In this document: positions 50,683 to 59,386 of the stretch, in pieces
Position numbering within the stretch: the stretch's first letter is position 1
How the letters are laid out: every line of letters starts with the position of its first letter
NCBI GenBank assembly: GCA_020851555.1
Contig: JADZCM010000040.1
Span: forward strand, 18,756 to 82,755
Source: Bryobacterales bacterium
Lineage (GTDB): Bacteria; Acidobacteriota; Terriglobia; Bryobacterales; Bryobacteraceae
Direction of reading: 5' to 3'
DNA length: 64,000 nt
The notes under the pieces: model-generated
What the model saw: only the letters and a program-made list of their open reading frames with translations
Database searches by the model: none
What the model was told of the DNA's origin: nothing
Made by a program: the position numbers and the translations under genes

Positions 50683-50757
50683 TCCCCACGGCGGCGTTCA
50701 CTTCGGAAACGGAGTGCCGCGCTCCTGCCGGAGGCCACGGTCCGCCCGGCGCCCGAT

Positions 50758-50773
50758 CCGGGCATGTGCCCGG
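50758..50773. terminator. Small hairpin between convergent esterase and hydrolase genes
   Basis: CCGGGCA-TG-TGCCCGG in the 120-bp convergent gap. No T-run. Weak candidate for a bidirectional stop. Confidence 0.25.
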
Positions 50774-50802
50774 GCCTGGTCACCGGATTCCCCGGCGCGT
50801 TT

Positions 50803-51669
50803 CTAACGCAGATACTTCCCGTACCACTCGAAGATCCGCTTCCATCCTTCCGCCGCGGCGGCCGGACGATAATCCGGGCGGTCTACCGAGAAGAACGAAT
50901 GCCCGGCGTTGTCGTACGAATGGAACTCGTAAGTTTTGCCCCACTTCTTGAGTTCCGCCTCGGTTCTCGCGACGTGCTCCGGCGACGGGCGCTTGTCATC
51001 CTTGCCGAAAAGCCCAAGCAGGGGGCAGCTCAGGTTCTTGGTGTAGTCGAGCGGGTCCACCGGCTGGCGCGGCGTAAGTCCCTCCGGCCCCGCTCCCACG
51101 CCTCCGCCGTAGCAGTCCACCGCGGCGTCGATCCCCTTGAGGGTGCAGGCGGCCAGGTACACTTGCCGGCCTCCTGAGCAGTACCCGATAATGCCCACCT
51201 TGCCGTTGAGCGAGGGCAGCGCGCGGAGATACCGGATGGCGCCATCGACATCGCCCATCGTGCGGTCATCCGGCATGCCGCCCGCCGCCCGCACGCTGGC
51301 GCTGTTCTCCTGTGGCGTTTCCTTCCCTTCGCGAAAATGCAGGTCCGGGCAGATGGCGGTATACCCGTTGTGCGCGAACTTGCGGGCAATCTCCAGGGTG
51401 GCCTCGTCCCATCCAGGCATGTGGTGGATGACGACGACGCCGGGGTACTTGCCGGGCGCGGTTGGGCGCGCCACGTAGGCGTCGATCGTGTCGCCCTGGT
51501 GCCCGCGCATCTGAACCACTTCCGCGGACATGGCCCGGTAGCGCGCCGTGCCCGCCGCCTGCGCCGTACCGCCTGCTCCCGCAATGAGTCCCCCGGCGGC
51601 CCCGGCAGCCGTGCTCGCCATCAGACGCCTCCGGCTGACGTTTCCCCGCGGTGCTTCGACCGAACGCAT
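50803..51669 (-). CDS. Tat-exported dienelactone hydrolase-family protein
   Basis: 288 residues from an ATG preceded by GCAGGAGGA. Twin-arginine signal SRRRLMASTAAGAAGGLIA. The alpha/beta hydrolase has a Cys nucleophile in GYCSGGRQ (about residue 164), the acid in FGKDDKRPS and the His in NAGHSFF. This Cys-Asp-His triad is typical of dienelactone hydrolase rather than the serine type. Might act on aromatic-derived lactones or, more loosely, on polymer esters. An N-terminal extension of 25 codons in frame is rejected because the signal peptide starts at this ATG. Confidence 0.88.
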   Translation of the reverse strand: MRSVEAPRGNVSRRRLMASTAAGAAGGLIAGAGGTAQAAGTARYRAMSAEVVQMRGHQGDTIDAYVARPTAPGKYPGVVVIHHMPGWDEATLEIARKFAHNGYTAICPDLHFREGKETPQENSASVRAAGGMPDDRTMGDVDGAIRYLRALPSLNGKVGIIGYCSGGRQVYLAACTLKGIDAAVDCYGGGVGAGPEGLTPRQPVDPLDYTKNLSCPLLGLFGKDDKRPSPEHVARTEAELKKWGKTYEFHSYDNAGHSFFSVDRPDYRPAAAAEGWKRIFEWYGKYLR

Positions 51670-51759
51670 GGCAGTTCCTCCTGCTGGATGAAACAGACCC
51701 TTAAAGCTTAGCCGATTCCGGCGCTCGGTTAGGGGCTGCTCCACGCACCGGACGGGCAG

Positions 51760-53091
51760 TCACGCCTTCAGACAGCACTTCTTGTACTTGCGGCCGCTTC
51801 CGCAGGGGCAGGGGTCGTTGCGGCCTGGTCTGGGAGGCGTCCTGGCCTCCGCCGCCTGGAGTTGTTGCATCACCGTCTCCGGCGGATAACCGGCCCATCG
51901 CAGGACCGCCATCTGAACCATGTAGGGACGGCAGTGCTCAAAGAACCGCCGGTAGCCCGCGCAGAGGTAATTCAGGCCGGGTTCGCCGCCGGGCGTCCGA
52001 ATGATGCGGTCCTTCGGGCATCCCCCGTTGCACATGTCCCGGACGTCGCAGACCTGGCAATAGCGCGGCAGCGCCTCCTGCTTGGCCTGCCCGAAAGCCC
52101 GCAGCGCCGGGCTCTCGATAAGCTCCGCCAACGGGGTTTCGCGCAAGGTTCCCAGCCGGCGCTCGGGGGTGACGAAGTGGTCGCAGCAATAGAAGTCGCC
52201 GTTATGCTCCAGGACCGGGACATCCCCGCAGGTGGGACGGAAAATGCACAGCGAGTGGTCCAGGCCCAGGGCCGGCCGGGCTGCCTCCTCGAAGATCTGC
52301 ACAATGATCCGCCCGATGTCGTGCCGGATCCACTCGTCGAAGACCGCGCAGAGAAATGCGCCGAAGGCTTCCGCCGGCGTCGTGCGGCCGCTCACGCCGC
52401 CCGCACTGCCCGGTTGCGGCTCGACCAGTGGTATGAAGCTGATGTACTGGGCCTCGATGTCCTTGAAGAAGCGGTATACGGCCAGGGGATGACCGACGTT
52501 CTGCGCATGGACGACGCAGAGAAGATCGACGGGAATCCCGTGCCGCCGCAGGAGCCGGTATCCCTGCATTACCTGACGGTGCGTGGCCTTGCCGTCCTTG
52601 GTCAGGCGGTAGGCGTCGTGCAACTCCGCGGGACCGTCCATGCTGAGCCCGACGGCGAAATGTTCGGCGGCGAGGAAGCGGCACCACTCCTCCGTCAGCA
52701 GCACGCCGTTGGTCTGAATGTTGTTGACGACCCGCCGGCCGCCGGGATTGTGCTTCCGTTGAAGCTCCACGATCCGCCGGAAGTAATCCAGCCCCAGTAT
52801 CGCCGGTTCGCCGCCGTGCCACATGAACTGGATTTCCGGCCCCGGGGTGATCGCGATCTGCTGGGCGATGTAGTCTTCCAGCAGGCCGCCGGCCATCCGG
52901 AACGACCGGGTGTCCGGGTACAGCAGCTCTTTCGGGAGGTAGTAGCAGTAACGGCAATCGAGGTTGCAGATCGCCCCTGCCGGTTTCACGAAGATCTGAA
53001 ACTCGCGTGGCGTCTTGCCCTCGTGGCCCGGCCGCGGTCCTGTGACCTCCCTTGGGGCACCGGGGTTCACCGGACGGCGGCCCCCTCGCAT
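51760..53091 (-). CDS. Radical SAM/SPASM sulfatase-maturase-like protein with SEC-C tail
   Basis: 443 residues. Radical SAM cluster motif CNLDCRYCYY (Cx3Cx2C), then FMWHGGEPAI and GLSMDGPAELHD, both typical of anaerobic sulfatase maturases. The SPASM region holds the auxiliary cluster cysteines CxxC in CQVCDVRDMCNGGCPKDR. The very C-terminus is NDPCPCGSGRKYKKCC, a complete SEC-C zinc motif normally found at the end of SecA. No sulfatase lies in the window. The SEC-C fusion may bind SecB or the ribosome and couple modification to export (inference). Confidence 0.92.
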   Translation of the reverse strand: MRGGRRPVNPGAPREVTGPRPGHEGKTPREFQIFVKPAGAICNLDCRYCYYLPKELLYPDTRSFRMAGGLLEDYIAQQIAITPGPEIQFMWHGGEPAILGLDYFRRIVELQRKHNPGGRRVVNNIQTNGVLLTEEWCRFLAAEHFAVGLSMDGPAELHDAYRLTKDGKATHRQVMQGYRLLRRHGIPVDLLCVVHAQNVGHPLAVYRFFKDIEAQYISFIPLVEPQPGSAGGVSGRTTPAEAFGAFLCAVFDEWIRHDIGRIIVQIFEEAARPALGLDHSLCIFRPTCGDVPVLEHNGDFYCCDHFVTPERRLGTLRETPLAELIESPALRAFGQAKQEALPRYCQVCDVRDMCNGGCPKDRIIRTPGGEPGLNYLCAGYRRFFEHCRPYMVQMAVLRWAGYPPETVMQQLQAAEARTPPRPGRNDPCPCGSGRKYKKCCLKA

Positions 53092-53368
53092 TTACAGAGG
53101 CATCTTGCGGACGGCGGCGTCATCCCGACCTCCCATTCTACCCGCAGAATCCTGCCCGCACTGTGCTATCGTTACCCCAATGAGGCGGAATTCCAGGCAC
53201 GGACCCCGGCGCCGCCACACCGGTTCGACGAGAGCTGCCAAGGCTGACCGGTGATGCGGTGTAATGAATGGTCGCAACTGGTGTTGATCCCGCCCTCATC
53301 AGCGTCTACCGGCGCTCCGGGCCGGCCGCTACTGAGCGGAAGGGGCGCGCTCCAACAGGAGGTTGAAG

Positions 53369-54142
53369 GTGTTCAGGAGATCTGTGATTTCGGTTCTGGC
53401 GGTTCTGGCGCTGTTGCCGGTGGCCGGCACCCTAGATGCCCAGGAAAATCCGTTGGGCGGACCTGATCAGGGCGGACCGGCTCGAGGCGGGCCGGGCCGG
53501 GGACGGGGCATGGGCCGGCAGGTTCAAAGCCTGTGGGTCTTCGGTGACTCGAATCTGGACAAGCCGCCTCTGGCGGCCAATCCCGGCGAAGAGAGAATCC
53601 TGAAGCTGCTCGAAGAACTGGCCCAGACCGACAGATCGAACCTGATGGTCCCGCTGGAGGACGGCAGGCTTCTGCGCATACTGACGGAATCGACGGGAGC
53701 CAGGAACGTTGTCGAGGTCGGGACCTACAACGGCTACTCGGCTTTGTGGTTCTGCATGGCGCTCCGCAACACCGGCGGCAAGATAACGACCCACGAGATG
53801 AGCGCCAGGAATATCGCGATGGCGCGGGAGAACTTCAAGAGGGCCGGGGTAGAAGACCTGGTCACGATTGTGGAAGGCGATGCTCATGAGACGGTGTTGA
53901 AGCTCAAGGAGCCGATCGACATTCTCTTCATCGACGCAGACAAGCCGGGCTACGCCGACTACTTGAAGAAATTGATGCCGCTGGTTCGCCCGGGCGGGCT
54001 CATCCTGGCCCACAACACCACCAACTCAGGCAGGCAGATGCCGGACTACTTCGCGGCGGTGACCGCGGACCCGAGCCTTGATACGATCTTCCTGGGCCAG
54101 CAGAGCATCGGTATCGGCGTCTCTCTCAAGAAGCGCCGCTGA
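53369..54142 (+). CDS. Exported O-methyltransferase of the COMT/CCoAOMT type
   Basis: 257 residues from GTG at 53369, six bases after AGGAGG; an in-frame TTG touches the Shine-Dalgarno and is rejected. Signal peptide ending LDAQ. A Gly/Arg-rich linker follows. The methyltransferase core has VVEVGTYNGYSALWFCMAL, EMSARNIAMARENF, and the metal-binding Asp motif FIDADKPGYADYL, typical of class I cation-dependent catechol or caffeoyl-CoA methyltransferases. The periplasm is not expected to contain SAM, so the signal is surprising. Confidence 0.87.
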   Translation: MFRRSVISVLAVLALLPVAGTLDAQENPLGGPDQGGPARGGPGRGRGMGRQVQSLWVFGDSNLDKPPLAANPGEERILKLLEELAQTDRSNLMVPLEDGRLLRILTESTGARNVVEVGTYNGYSALWFCMALRNTGGKITTHEMSARNIAMARENFKRAGVEDLVTIVEGDAHETVLKLKEPIDILFIDADKPGYADYLKKLMPLVRPGGLILAHNTTNSGRQMPDYFAAVTADPSLDTIFLGQQSIGIGVSLKKRR

Positions 54143-54186
54143 GGCGCAGAAGGACGCCCTCGCGCCGTTCTTTCTCCCCCTCGCAC

Positions 54187-55047
54187 TTACCCGTGCTTTG
54201 CGAACAGATACTCCATGCTCGTTATCCGGGCGCGCCAATATGGCTTCGCGCCGCCGGGCAGGAGCCAAGCCACTTCGCCCTGCCTCGGCATCAGCATCTC
54301 CGCATGTTCCCTGTAATCCCACACGCGTGCCTGCCAGGGCGTGGGCACGATGCGCCCGCCCACCGTCCGGCTCCGGGCGTCGGCCTCAACCGCCTCGATC
54401 AAACCCTGGTCATCGAAGCGAAAACGCAGCGTGACGGTGACGGATCCATCGGTCATTGCCGCGTGCGCCGAACGCGCATCGATCGCCGTCCAGACGACTC
54501 CCTGGCCTGGAAGCAGCGCCGTGGGATACCAAGCCGCCTCCGCCAGAAAGCGCATCAGTTGTCCCGCGGCGACCTCCTGGGCGCCGCGCAGGTTGGCCAC
54601 GGGGAGCAATCCGAGCAGAGCGGCGTAAGTGAGGCCCTCGCCGGCGGCATACGCATCATGGACGCGCACGCACACGCCGGGCAGCAGGTTCACCGAAGCG
54701 TCCCAATCGAATCCAGGCGGCTGGATAATCACTTGTTGATCGGAGCAAAAGGGCTTCCAGCGATCCCCCGCCTCCGACATGTTGAACGTGCCCTGGTGGC
54801 GAATCCGCGCTTCGGCAATCAGGGGAGCGCCTTTCTTGACCGCCTTCTGAAGATAGCGTTGGACGGGTGGAGGCAGCGCCTCCATTTCGAGGCGCTCAAG
54901 CCCCGGAACCACGGCCGTCTGGCGGGCCGCCTTCAACCTCGCCCGCAGCGTCCGGGTGTATCCGGCCCAGCGGAAACGGCCGAGAGCGGCCGCCGCCAAC
55001 AGGCCGGCCGCCAGGACCAGGATGGCGAGCAGGACGTATTTCCCCAC
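54187..55047 (-). CDS. Membrane-anchored protein, DUF6544-like
   Basis: 286 residues, GTG start. N-terminal TM (YVLLAILVLAAGLLAAAALG). The soluble part begins LPPPVQRYLQKAV and has RIRHQGTFNMSEAGDRWKPF, PGFDWDASVNLLPGVCVRVHDAYAAGEG, ELMRFLAEA-like QLMRFLAEAAWYPTALLPGQGVVW and RYRFDDQG-like RFRFDDQGLIEAV. This pattern matches the group I know as DUF6544/DUF6920, with no established function. The name rests on memory, so treat it as tentative. Convergent with the O-methyltransferase. Confidence 0.75.
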   Translation of the reverse strand: MGKYVLLAILVLAAGLLAAAALGRFRWAGYTRTLRARLKAARQTAVVPGLERLEMEALPPPVQRYLQKAVKKGAPLIAEARIRHQGTFNMSEAGDRWKPFCSDQQVIIQPPGFDWDASVNLLPGVCVRVHDAYAAGEGLTYAALLGLLPVANLRGAQEVAAGQLMRFLAEAAWYPTALLPGQGVVWTAIDARSAHAAMTDGSVTVTLRFRFDDQGLIEAVEADARSRTVGGRIVPTPWQARVWDYREHAEMLMPRQGEVAWLLPGGAKPYWRARITSMEYLFAKHG

Positions 55048-55638
55048 TTATAGATCCAGCGAGCGCGCCTTTTCCATATTCCGGGCAAGCGCCCGCACGC
55101 CGTAGCCCGGGGCCTGCAACATAGGGACAAGCGCCCGGCAGGGCACCCCGGTTGATCCAATCACCCCTGCGAACATCGCAGCCATCCGCCTCCTCACCCC
55201 GAACATACCACGCTGGATTCCGGCTGCGATCCTCGAAGTGCTTGGACGCGGCCGCCGTTTCTCCGCGCCGCGAGTCTTTCAGAAGCGGCAACAGCTTGAC
55301 TGAGCCGGCGCCGCAGGCTTATGCTGGCTGAAGAGCGTAAAAGCTCCGAACACAAGGATCATGGAAACGACTGGCGGCAGTAGTTCGAAAACCAAGCGGG
55401 ATGAGCCTCCGTTGCGTGTGGGTTCGCTGCGGGCGGCGTCCGTTCCAGTCGCGTGTGCAGATCCGGTGCTCTCGCCCCTCCTGTTCTAGGGCGATGAGGC
55501 TGGTCCCTCGCGGCGGATCGGAAACGCCGCGCAGTGGCCCGCCGCGCCCAACTCTCATTCCAGCTTGATTGTTCACGCAGTCCGGTTGCGTGCGCACGGT
55601 TCACCGGATTGCGGCCGCGAGAGAGGAGACGCACGGCA
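55048..55638. other. Intergenic region upstream of mgtA with a hairpin cluster
   Basis: No convincing gene on either strand; openings here lack a start with ribosome site or family resemblance. Between 55472 and 55530 three hairpins follow one another: TCGCCC/GGGCGA with 11-nt loop, GAGG/CCTC with 6-nt loop, GCGGCG/CGCCGC with 9-nt loop. They end about 108 nt before the mgtA start. I could not match them to the M-box, fluoride or manganese riboswitch consensus. Confidence 0.5.
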
Positions 55639-58266
55639 ATGCTCAATCTGCTCGTGGAGAAAGAAACCGGAAGGAAAGACCGGCGGGCCGCCGGCATGGC
55701 GCGGCCCCAGATTGAGAGCTGGGCTCTGCATGAGGACATTACACGCGTCCTGGACGCATACGGGACCTCGCCGGCGGGACTCAGCACCGAAGCGGCGAGG
55801 CAGCGTCTCGACGAGCATGGGCCGAACACCGTCGTTCATGAGCAAGCAGCCGGTTGGTGGGTCCACCTGCTCCACGCCTTCAACAACGCATTCATCCTTC
55901 TGCTGCTCGCGCTGGCCGTAGTGGCAGCGCTGACACGGGACTTCGAGGCGGCGGTCATCATTGCCACGATGGTCCTGATCAGCGCTGTCCTGCGGTTCAC
56001 GCAGGAGTTCCGGTCGAGCAAGGCGGCGGAGAAGCTGAAGGAGATGGTCGAGACGACCGCTACCGTTACGCGCCGCGGCGTGAAAGCCGAGGTCGCGGTC
56101 GACGAACTGGTCCCCGGCGACATCGTCCACCTGTCCGCCGGCGACATGATCCCCGCGGACCTCCGGCTGTTCTTCGCCAAAGACCTCTTTGTCAGCCAGT
56201 CCGCGTTGACCGGCGAATCCCTGCCCGTGGAAAAGTTCGCCAACGGGCACGCCGCTGAGCCGCTGAACCTGCTGGATCACCCCAAGCTCTGTTTCATGGG
56301 AACCAACGTGATCAGCGGAACGGGAAGCGGAGTCGCCGTGGGGACCGGCGCGGGAACGTACCTCGGCAGCCTGGCGCGCCAGGTGACCGGGCGGCGCGTG
56401 GAGACGGAATTCGATCGCGGCGTGGGCCGCGTCAGCAGGCTTCTCATCCGGTTCACCCTGGTGATGGTCCCGGTGGTGTTCTTCATCAACGGGTTCACCA
56501 AGGGCGATTGGGTGCAGTCGTTCTTCTTCGCCTTGTCTGTTGCGGTGGGCCTCACGCCGGAGATGCTGCCGATGATCGTGACCGCGAACCTGGCGCGCGG
56601 CGCCGTCAACATGTCCAGGAAGAAGGTCATCGTCAAGCGGCTGCATTCCATCCAGAATTTCGGTGCGATGGACGTGTTGTGTTCCGACAAGACCGGGACG
56701 CTGACGCTGGATCGCGTGGTTCTCGAACGGCACCTGGATGTCCTGGGCCGCGATTCCGAGAAGGTTCTTCAGCTTGCCTACTTGAACAGCTACTACCAGA
56801 CCGGTTTGAAGAACCTGCTCGACGTCGCCATCCTCCAACATGCCGAGGTGGCCGAGGGACTGCACGTGGCGACCGACTACCGGCTGATCGATGAGATCCC
56901 CTTCGATTTCGGCCGCAGGCGGATGTCGGTGATTGTCGAGACGCCCAGGACCGAGGAGATGCTGGTCACCAAGGGCGCCGTGGAAGAAGTCCTGCGCGCG
57001 GCGAGCCTGGTGGACATGGACCGCCAACTGGTGCCGCTGCGGGCGCCGGTTCAGGAAGACGCGCTCCGCATGACCCGCGACCTCAACCAACAAGGGTTTC
57101 GAGTGATCGCGGTCGCATACCGCAAATTCGAACCCGGCAAGGGCGTGTATTCGGTGGCGGACGAGAGCGACCTGATTCTGGCCGGCTTCATCGCCTTCCT
57201 GGACCCGCCCAAGGAGTCCGCGGCCCCCGCCATTCGCGCGCTGAGAGAGCATGGCGTCTCGATCAAGATCCTGACCGGCGATAGCGATGTCGTGACTGCC
57301 CGAATCTGCGCCGAGGTGGGCGTGGAGGCGGGCCGGATTATTCTTGGGCACGAAATCGACAACCTGGATGACGCCGCGCTGGCGGAGGTTGCGGACGCCG
57401 CAACCGTGTTCGCCAAAGTCTCGCCGGACCAAAAGGCGCGGGTTATCGAGGCGCTCCAGGCGCGCGGGCGCGTTGTCGGTTTTCTGGGCGACGGGATCAA
57501 CGACGCCCCGGCTCTGAGGCAGGCGGACATTGGAATTTCGGTCAACACCGCCGTTGATATCGCCAAGGAGTCCGCCGACATCATTCTGCTGGAAAAGAGC
57601 CTGATGGTGCTCGAAGAGGGAGTGCTGGAAGGCCGCCGCACGTTCGGCAACATCCTCAAGTACATCCGCATGGGCACCAGCTCCAACTTCGGCAACATGT
57701 TCAGCGTCCTGGGCGCCAGCGCATGGCTGCCGTTCCTGCCAATGCAGCCGGTGCAACTGCTCGTGCAGAATCTGCTGTACGACTTCTCCCAAATTGGGAT
57801 CCCATTTGACCGCATGGATGAGGAATACCTGAAGAAACCGCGCAAGTGGGACGTGCAGGCCATCGCGCGGTTCGTTCTTTTCCTGGGGCCGGTATCCTCA
57901 GTCTTCGACTACCTGACCTTTGGCCTGATGTGGTTCGTCTTTGGGGCGAAGACGCCCGCCGCCCAGCCGGTGTTCCAGACCGGCTGGTTTATCGAAGGGC
58001 TCCTGTCGCAGACTCTGGTCGTCCACATCATCAGGACGCGGAAAGTGCCGTTCGTCGAGAGCCGCGCCGCCGCCCCGCTCACCTTTCTGACGATTGTGGT
58101 GATGGCGGCGGGATTGGCCATTCCCTTCACGGCTTTCGGCGACGCACTGGGGCTCGCCCCATTGCCGGCCGCTTACTTCGGGTGGCTGGCGGTTATTCTC
58201 ATCTCTTACGTCGTGCTCGCGCAGATCGTGAAGAACTGGTTCGCCCGCAGGTTTGGCTACTACTGA
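55639..58266 (+). CDS. mgtA: Magnesium-type P-type ATPase (P3B, MgtA/MgtB family)
   Basis: 875 residues. ATP-driven import of Mg2+ across the inner membrane. The cation ATPase N-domain comes first, then the actuator with LTGESLPVEK. TM4 is VAVGLTPEMLPMIVTANL, typical of P3B pumps. The phosphorylation site is CSDKTGTLT (Asp about 350), the nucleotide-binding region has KGAVEEV, the hinge is VGFLGDGINDAPALRQADIGISV, and there are ten TM helices. An ATG preceded by GAGAGGAGA is chosen over an opening 35 codons upstream. The upstream structured leader may sense Mg2+, as in enterobacteria (inference). Confidence 0.95.
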   Translation: MLNLLVEKETGRKDRRAAGMARPQIESWALHEDITRVLDAYGTSPAGLSTEAARQRLDEHGPNTVVHEQAAGWWVHLLHAFNNAFILLLLALAVVAALTRDFEAAVIIATMVLISAVLRFTQEFRSSKAAEKLKEMVETTATVTRRGVKAEVAVDELVPGDIVHLSAGDMIPADLRLFFAKDLFVSQSALTGESLPVEKFANGHAAEPLNLLDHPKLCFMGTNVISGTGSGVAVGTGAGTYLGSLARQVTGRRVETEFDRGVGRVSRLLIRFTLVMVPVVFFINGFTKGDWVQSFFFALSVAVGLTPEMLPMIVTANLARGAVNMSRKKVIVKRLHSIQNFGAMDVLCSDKTGTLTLDRVVLERHLDVLGRDSEKVLQLAYLNSYYQTGLKNLLDVAILQHAEVAEGLHVATDYRLIDEIPFDFGRRRMSVIVETPRTEEMLVTKGAVEEVLRAASLVDMDRQLVPLRAPVQEDALRMTRDLNQQGFRVIAVAYRKFEPGKGVYSVADESDLILAGFIAFLDPPKESAAPAIRALREHGVSIKILTGDSDVVTARICAEVGVEAGRIILGHEIDNLDDAALAEVADAATVFAKVSPDQKARVIEALQARGRVVGFLGDGINDAPALRQADIGISVNTAVDIAKESADIILLEKSLMVLEEGVLEGRRTFGNILKYIRMGTSSNFGNMFSVLGASAWLPFLPMQPVQLLVQNLLYDFSQIGIPFDRMDEEYLKKPRKWDVQAIARFVLFLGPVSSVFDYLTFGLMWFVFGAKTPAAQPVFQTGWFIEGLLSQTLVVHIIRTRKVPFVESRAAAPLTFLTIVVMAAGLAIPFTAFGDALGLAPLPAAYFGWLAVILISYVVLAQIVKNWFARRFGYY

Positions 58267-58768
58267 GGGGTCTGAGGCGCAGAAACGCGGCTGGACCGGG
58301 AACCGGTCAAGGGTCAGTGCCGGGCGGGACGGACTCAAGCGTGGCCCCGTCCGGGGTCTTCAGCTTGCGTACGCCCGCCATCCGGACGGGTTGTCCGCGG
58401 GACAATCGCCGGCTCGATCGATCACGCAACCGGCGAGCCGCGTCCTTCATCAGGACTACCAGCGCCAACGACAACCTGAAGAAGGCCAGACGGGTGCGCC
58501 ACGCGCGAGCCGATCCTCAATCCGCCTGACGCACTACACTAGAATTCGGCGCGCACGGACATCTGAACATTCGAAAAACACAGGCGGGCGGCGTTCTTTC
58601 GTTGCCGATTGAACCTGCAAAACGCCGGCTGGTCACCCCGCGGCCCTTACCGCCGGCGGCCGGATTCGCAGGAACCCGCCCGGCTCTCGGCACGCCAGGC
58701 GCCCCTATCCCAAGGCCGGCCGGGTGACGGAACCGGCTACCGTTTCTGCCTCTCATCCGTCAAACTGA
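58267..58768. other. Intergenic region before the ECF sigma gene, no gene seen
   Basis: No ORF with family resemblance. TACACT/TAGAAT boxes overlap at 58535-58545 and could form a -10 for the sigma gene with a leader of more than 200 nt. A 6-bp GGACGG/CCGTCC hairpin lies about 60 bp after mgtA. The rest shows nothing I can interpret. Confidence 0.45.
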
Positions 58769-59386
58769 ATGGTGACGGAAGCCGTTTTGGAGGGCCAGAT
58801 CAGCTCCGCCCCGGCCGTAGACGAGACCGCACTGATCCGCGCCGCCCAGCAGGGCGATCAGCGCGCCTTCGAGGATCTCGTGCGGGCCTACGACCGCGCG
58901 GTGCTGCGGCTGGCCATGAACCTTCTGCGCAGTCCGGAGGATGCCCAGGACGTGTACCAGGAAGCGTTTCTAAGGGCTTACAGGAACCTGCCGTCGTTCC
59001 GCCTGGAAGCCAGCTTCCAAACGTGGCTCTACCGGATCGTTACGAACCTGTGCCTGGACCACTTAAGACGCCGCAAGGTCCGGCGCGAGGAGCGCTTCAC
59101 GACCGGGTCCCCGGAGGCGCCGGTCAACCAGGTGGAGAACCTGCGCGAGGAACGGGCGGACGTCGATCCCCAGCGCAGGCTGCTCAGCAAGGAGCTCGGC
59201 GGGCGTATCCGCCAGGTTTTGGATGGCCTCACGGCCCGTGAGCGCACTGTGTTCGAGTTGCGCCACTATCACGGACTCCGGTTGAAGGACATCGGGGAGA
59301 CGCTGGGAACCTCGGAGGAGGCCGCCAAGAACTGCCTGTTTCGCGTCACGCAGAAAATGCGCCTGGCGCTGGGAGATTTCGTATGA
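58769..59386 (+). CDS. ECF RNA polymerase sigma factor (sigma-E/RpoE-like)
   Basis: 205 residues. Region 2: RAFEDLVRAYDRAVLRLAMNLL and DVYQEAFLRAYRNLPSFR, with W in SFQTWLYRIVTNLCLDHLRRRK for -10 recognition. Region 4: LTARERTVFELRHYHGLRLKDIGETLGTSEEAAKNCLFR for the -35. The start overlaps a run ATGGTGACGG without clear Shine-Dalgarno. The stop codon overlaps the start of the anti-sigma gene (ATGA), a classic sigma/anti-sigma pair. The regulon is unknown. Confidence 0.95.
   Translation: MVTEAVLEGQISSAPAVDETALIRAAQQGDQRAFEDLVRAYDRAVLRLAMNLLRSPEDAQDVYQEAFLRAYRNLPSFRLEASFQTWLYRIVTNLCLDHLRRRKVRREERFTTGSPEAPVNQVENLREERADVDPQRRLLSKELGGRIRQVLDGLTARERTVFELRHYHGLRLKDIGETLGTSEEAAKNCLFRVTQKMRLALGDFV

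Noticed and set aside
55472..55638. Fluoride or M-box riboswitch before mgtA
   Set aside because: GGCGATG resembles the start of the fluoride aptamer, but the downstream conserved segments (AACGCC, GCTAATGACTCCTAC) are absent. M-box core segments were not found either. Kept only as an unnamed structured leader.
55573..57792. A 739-codon open frame antisense to mgtA
   Set aside because: The plus strand carries a complete P-type ATPase. The antisense product is His/Asp/Gln-rich shadow sequence without a domain.
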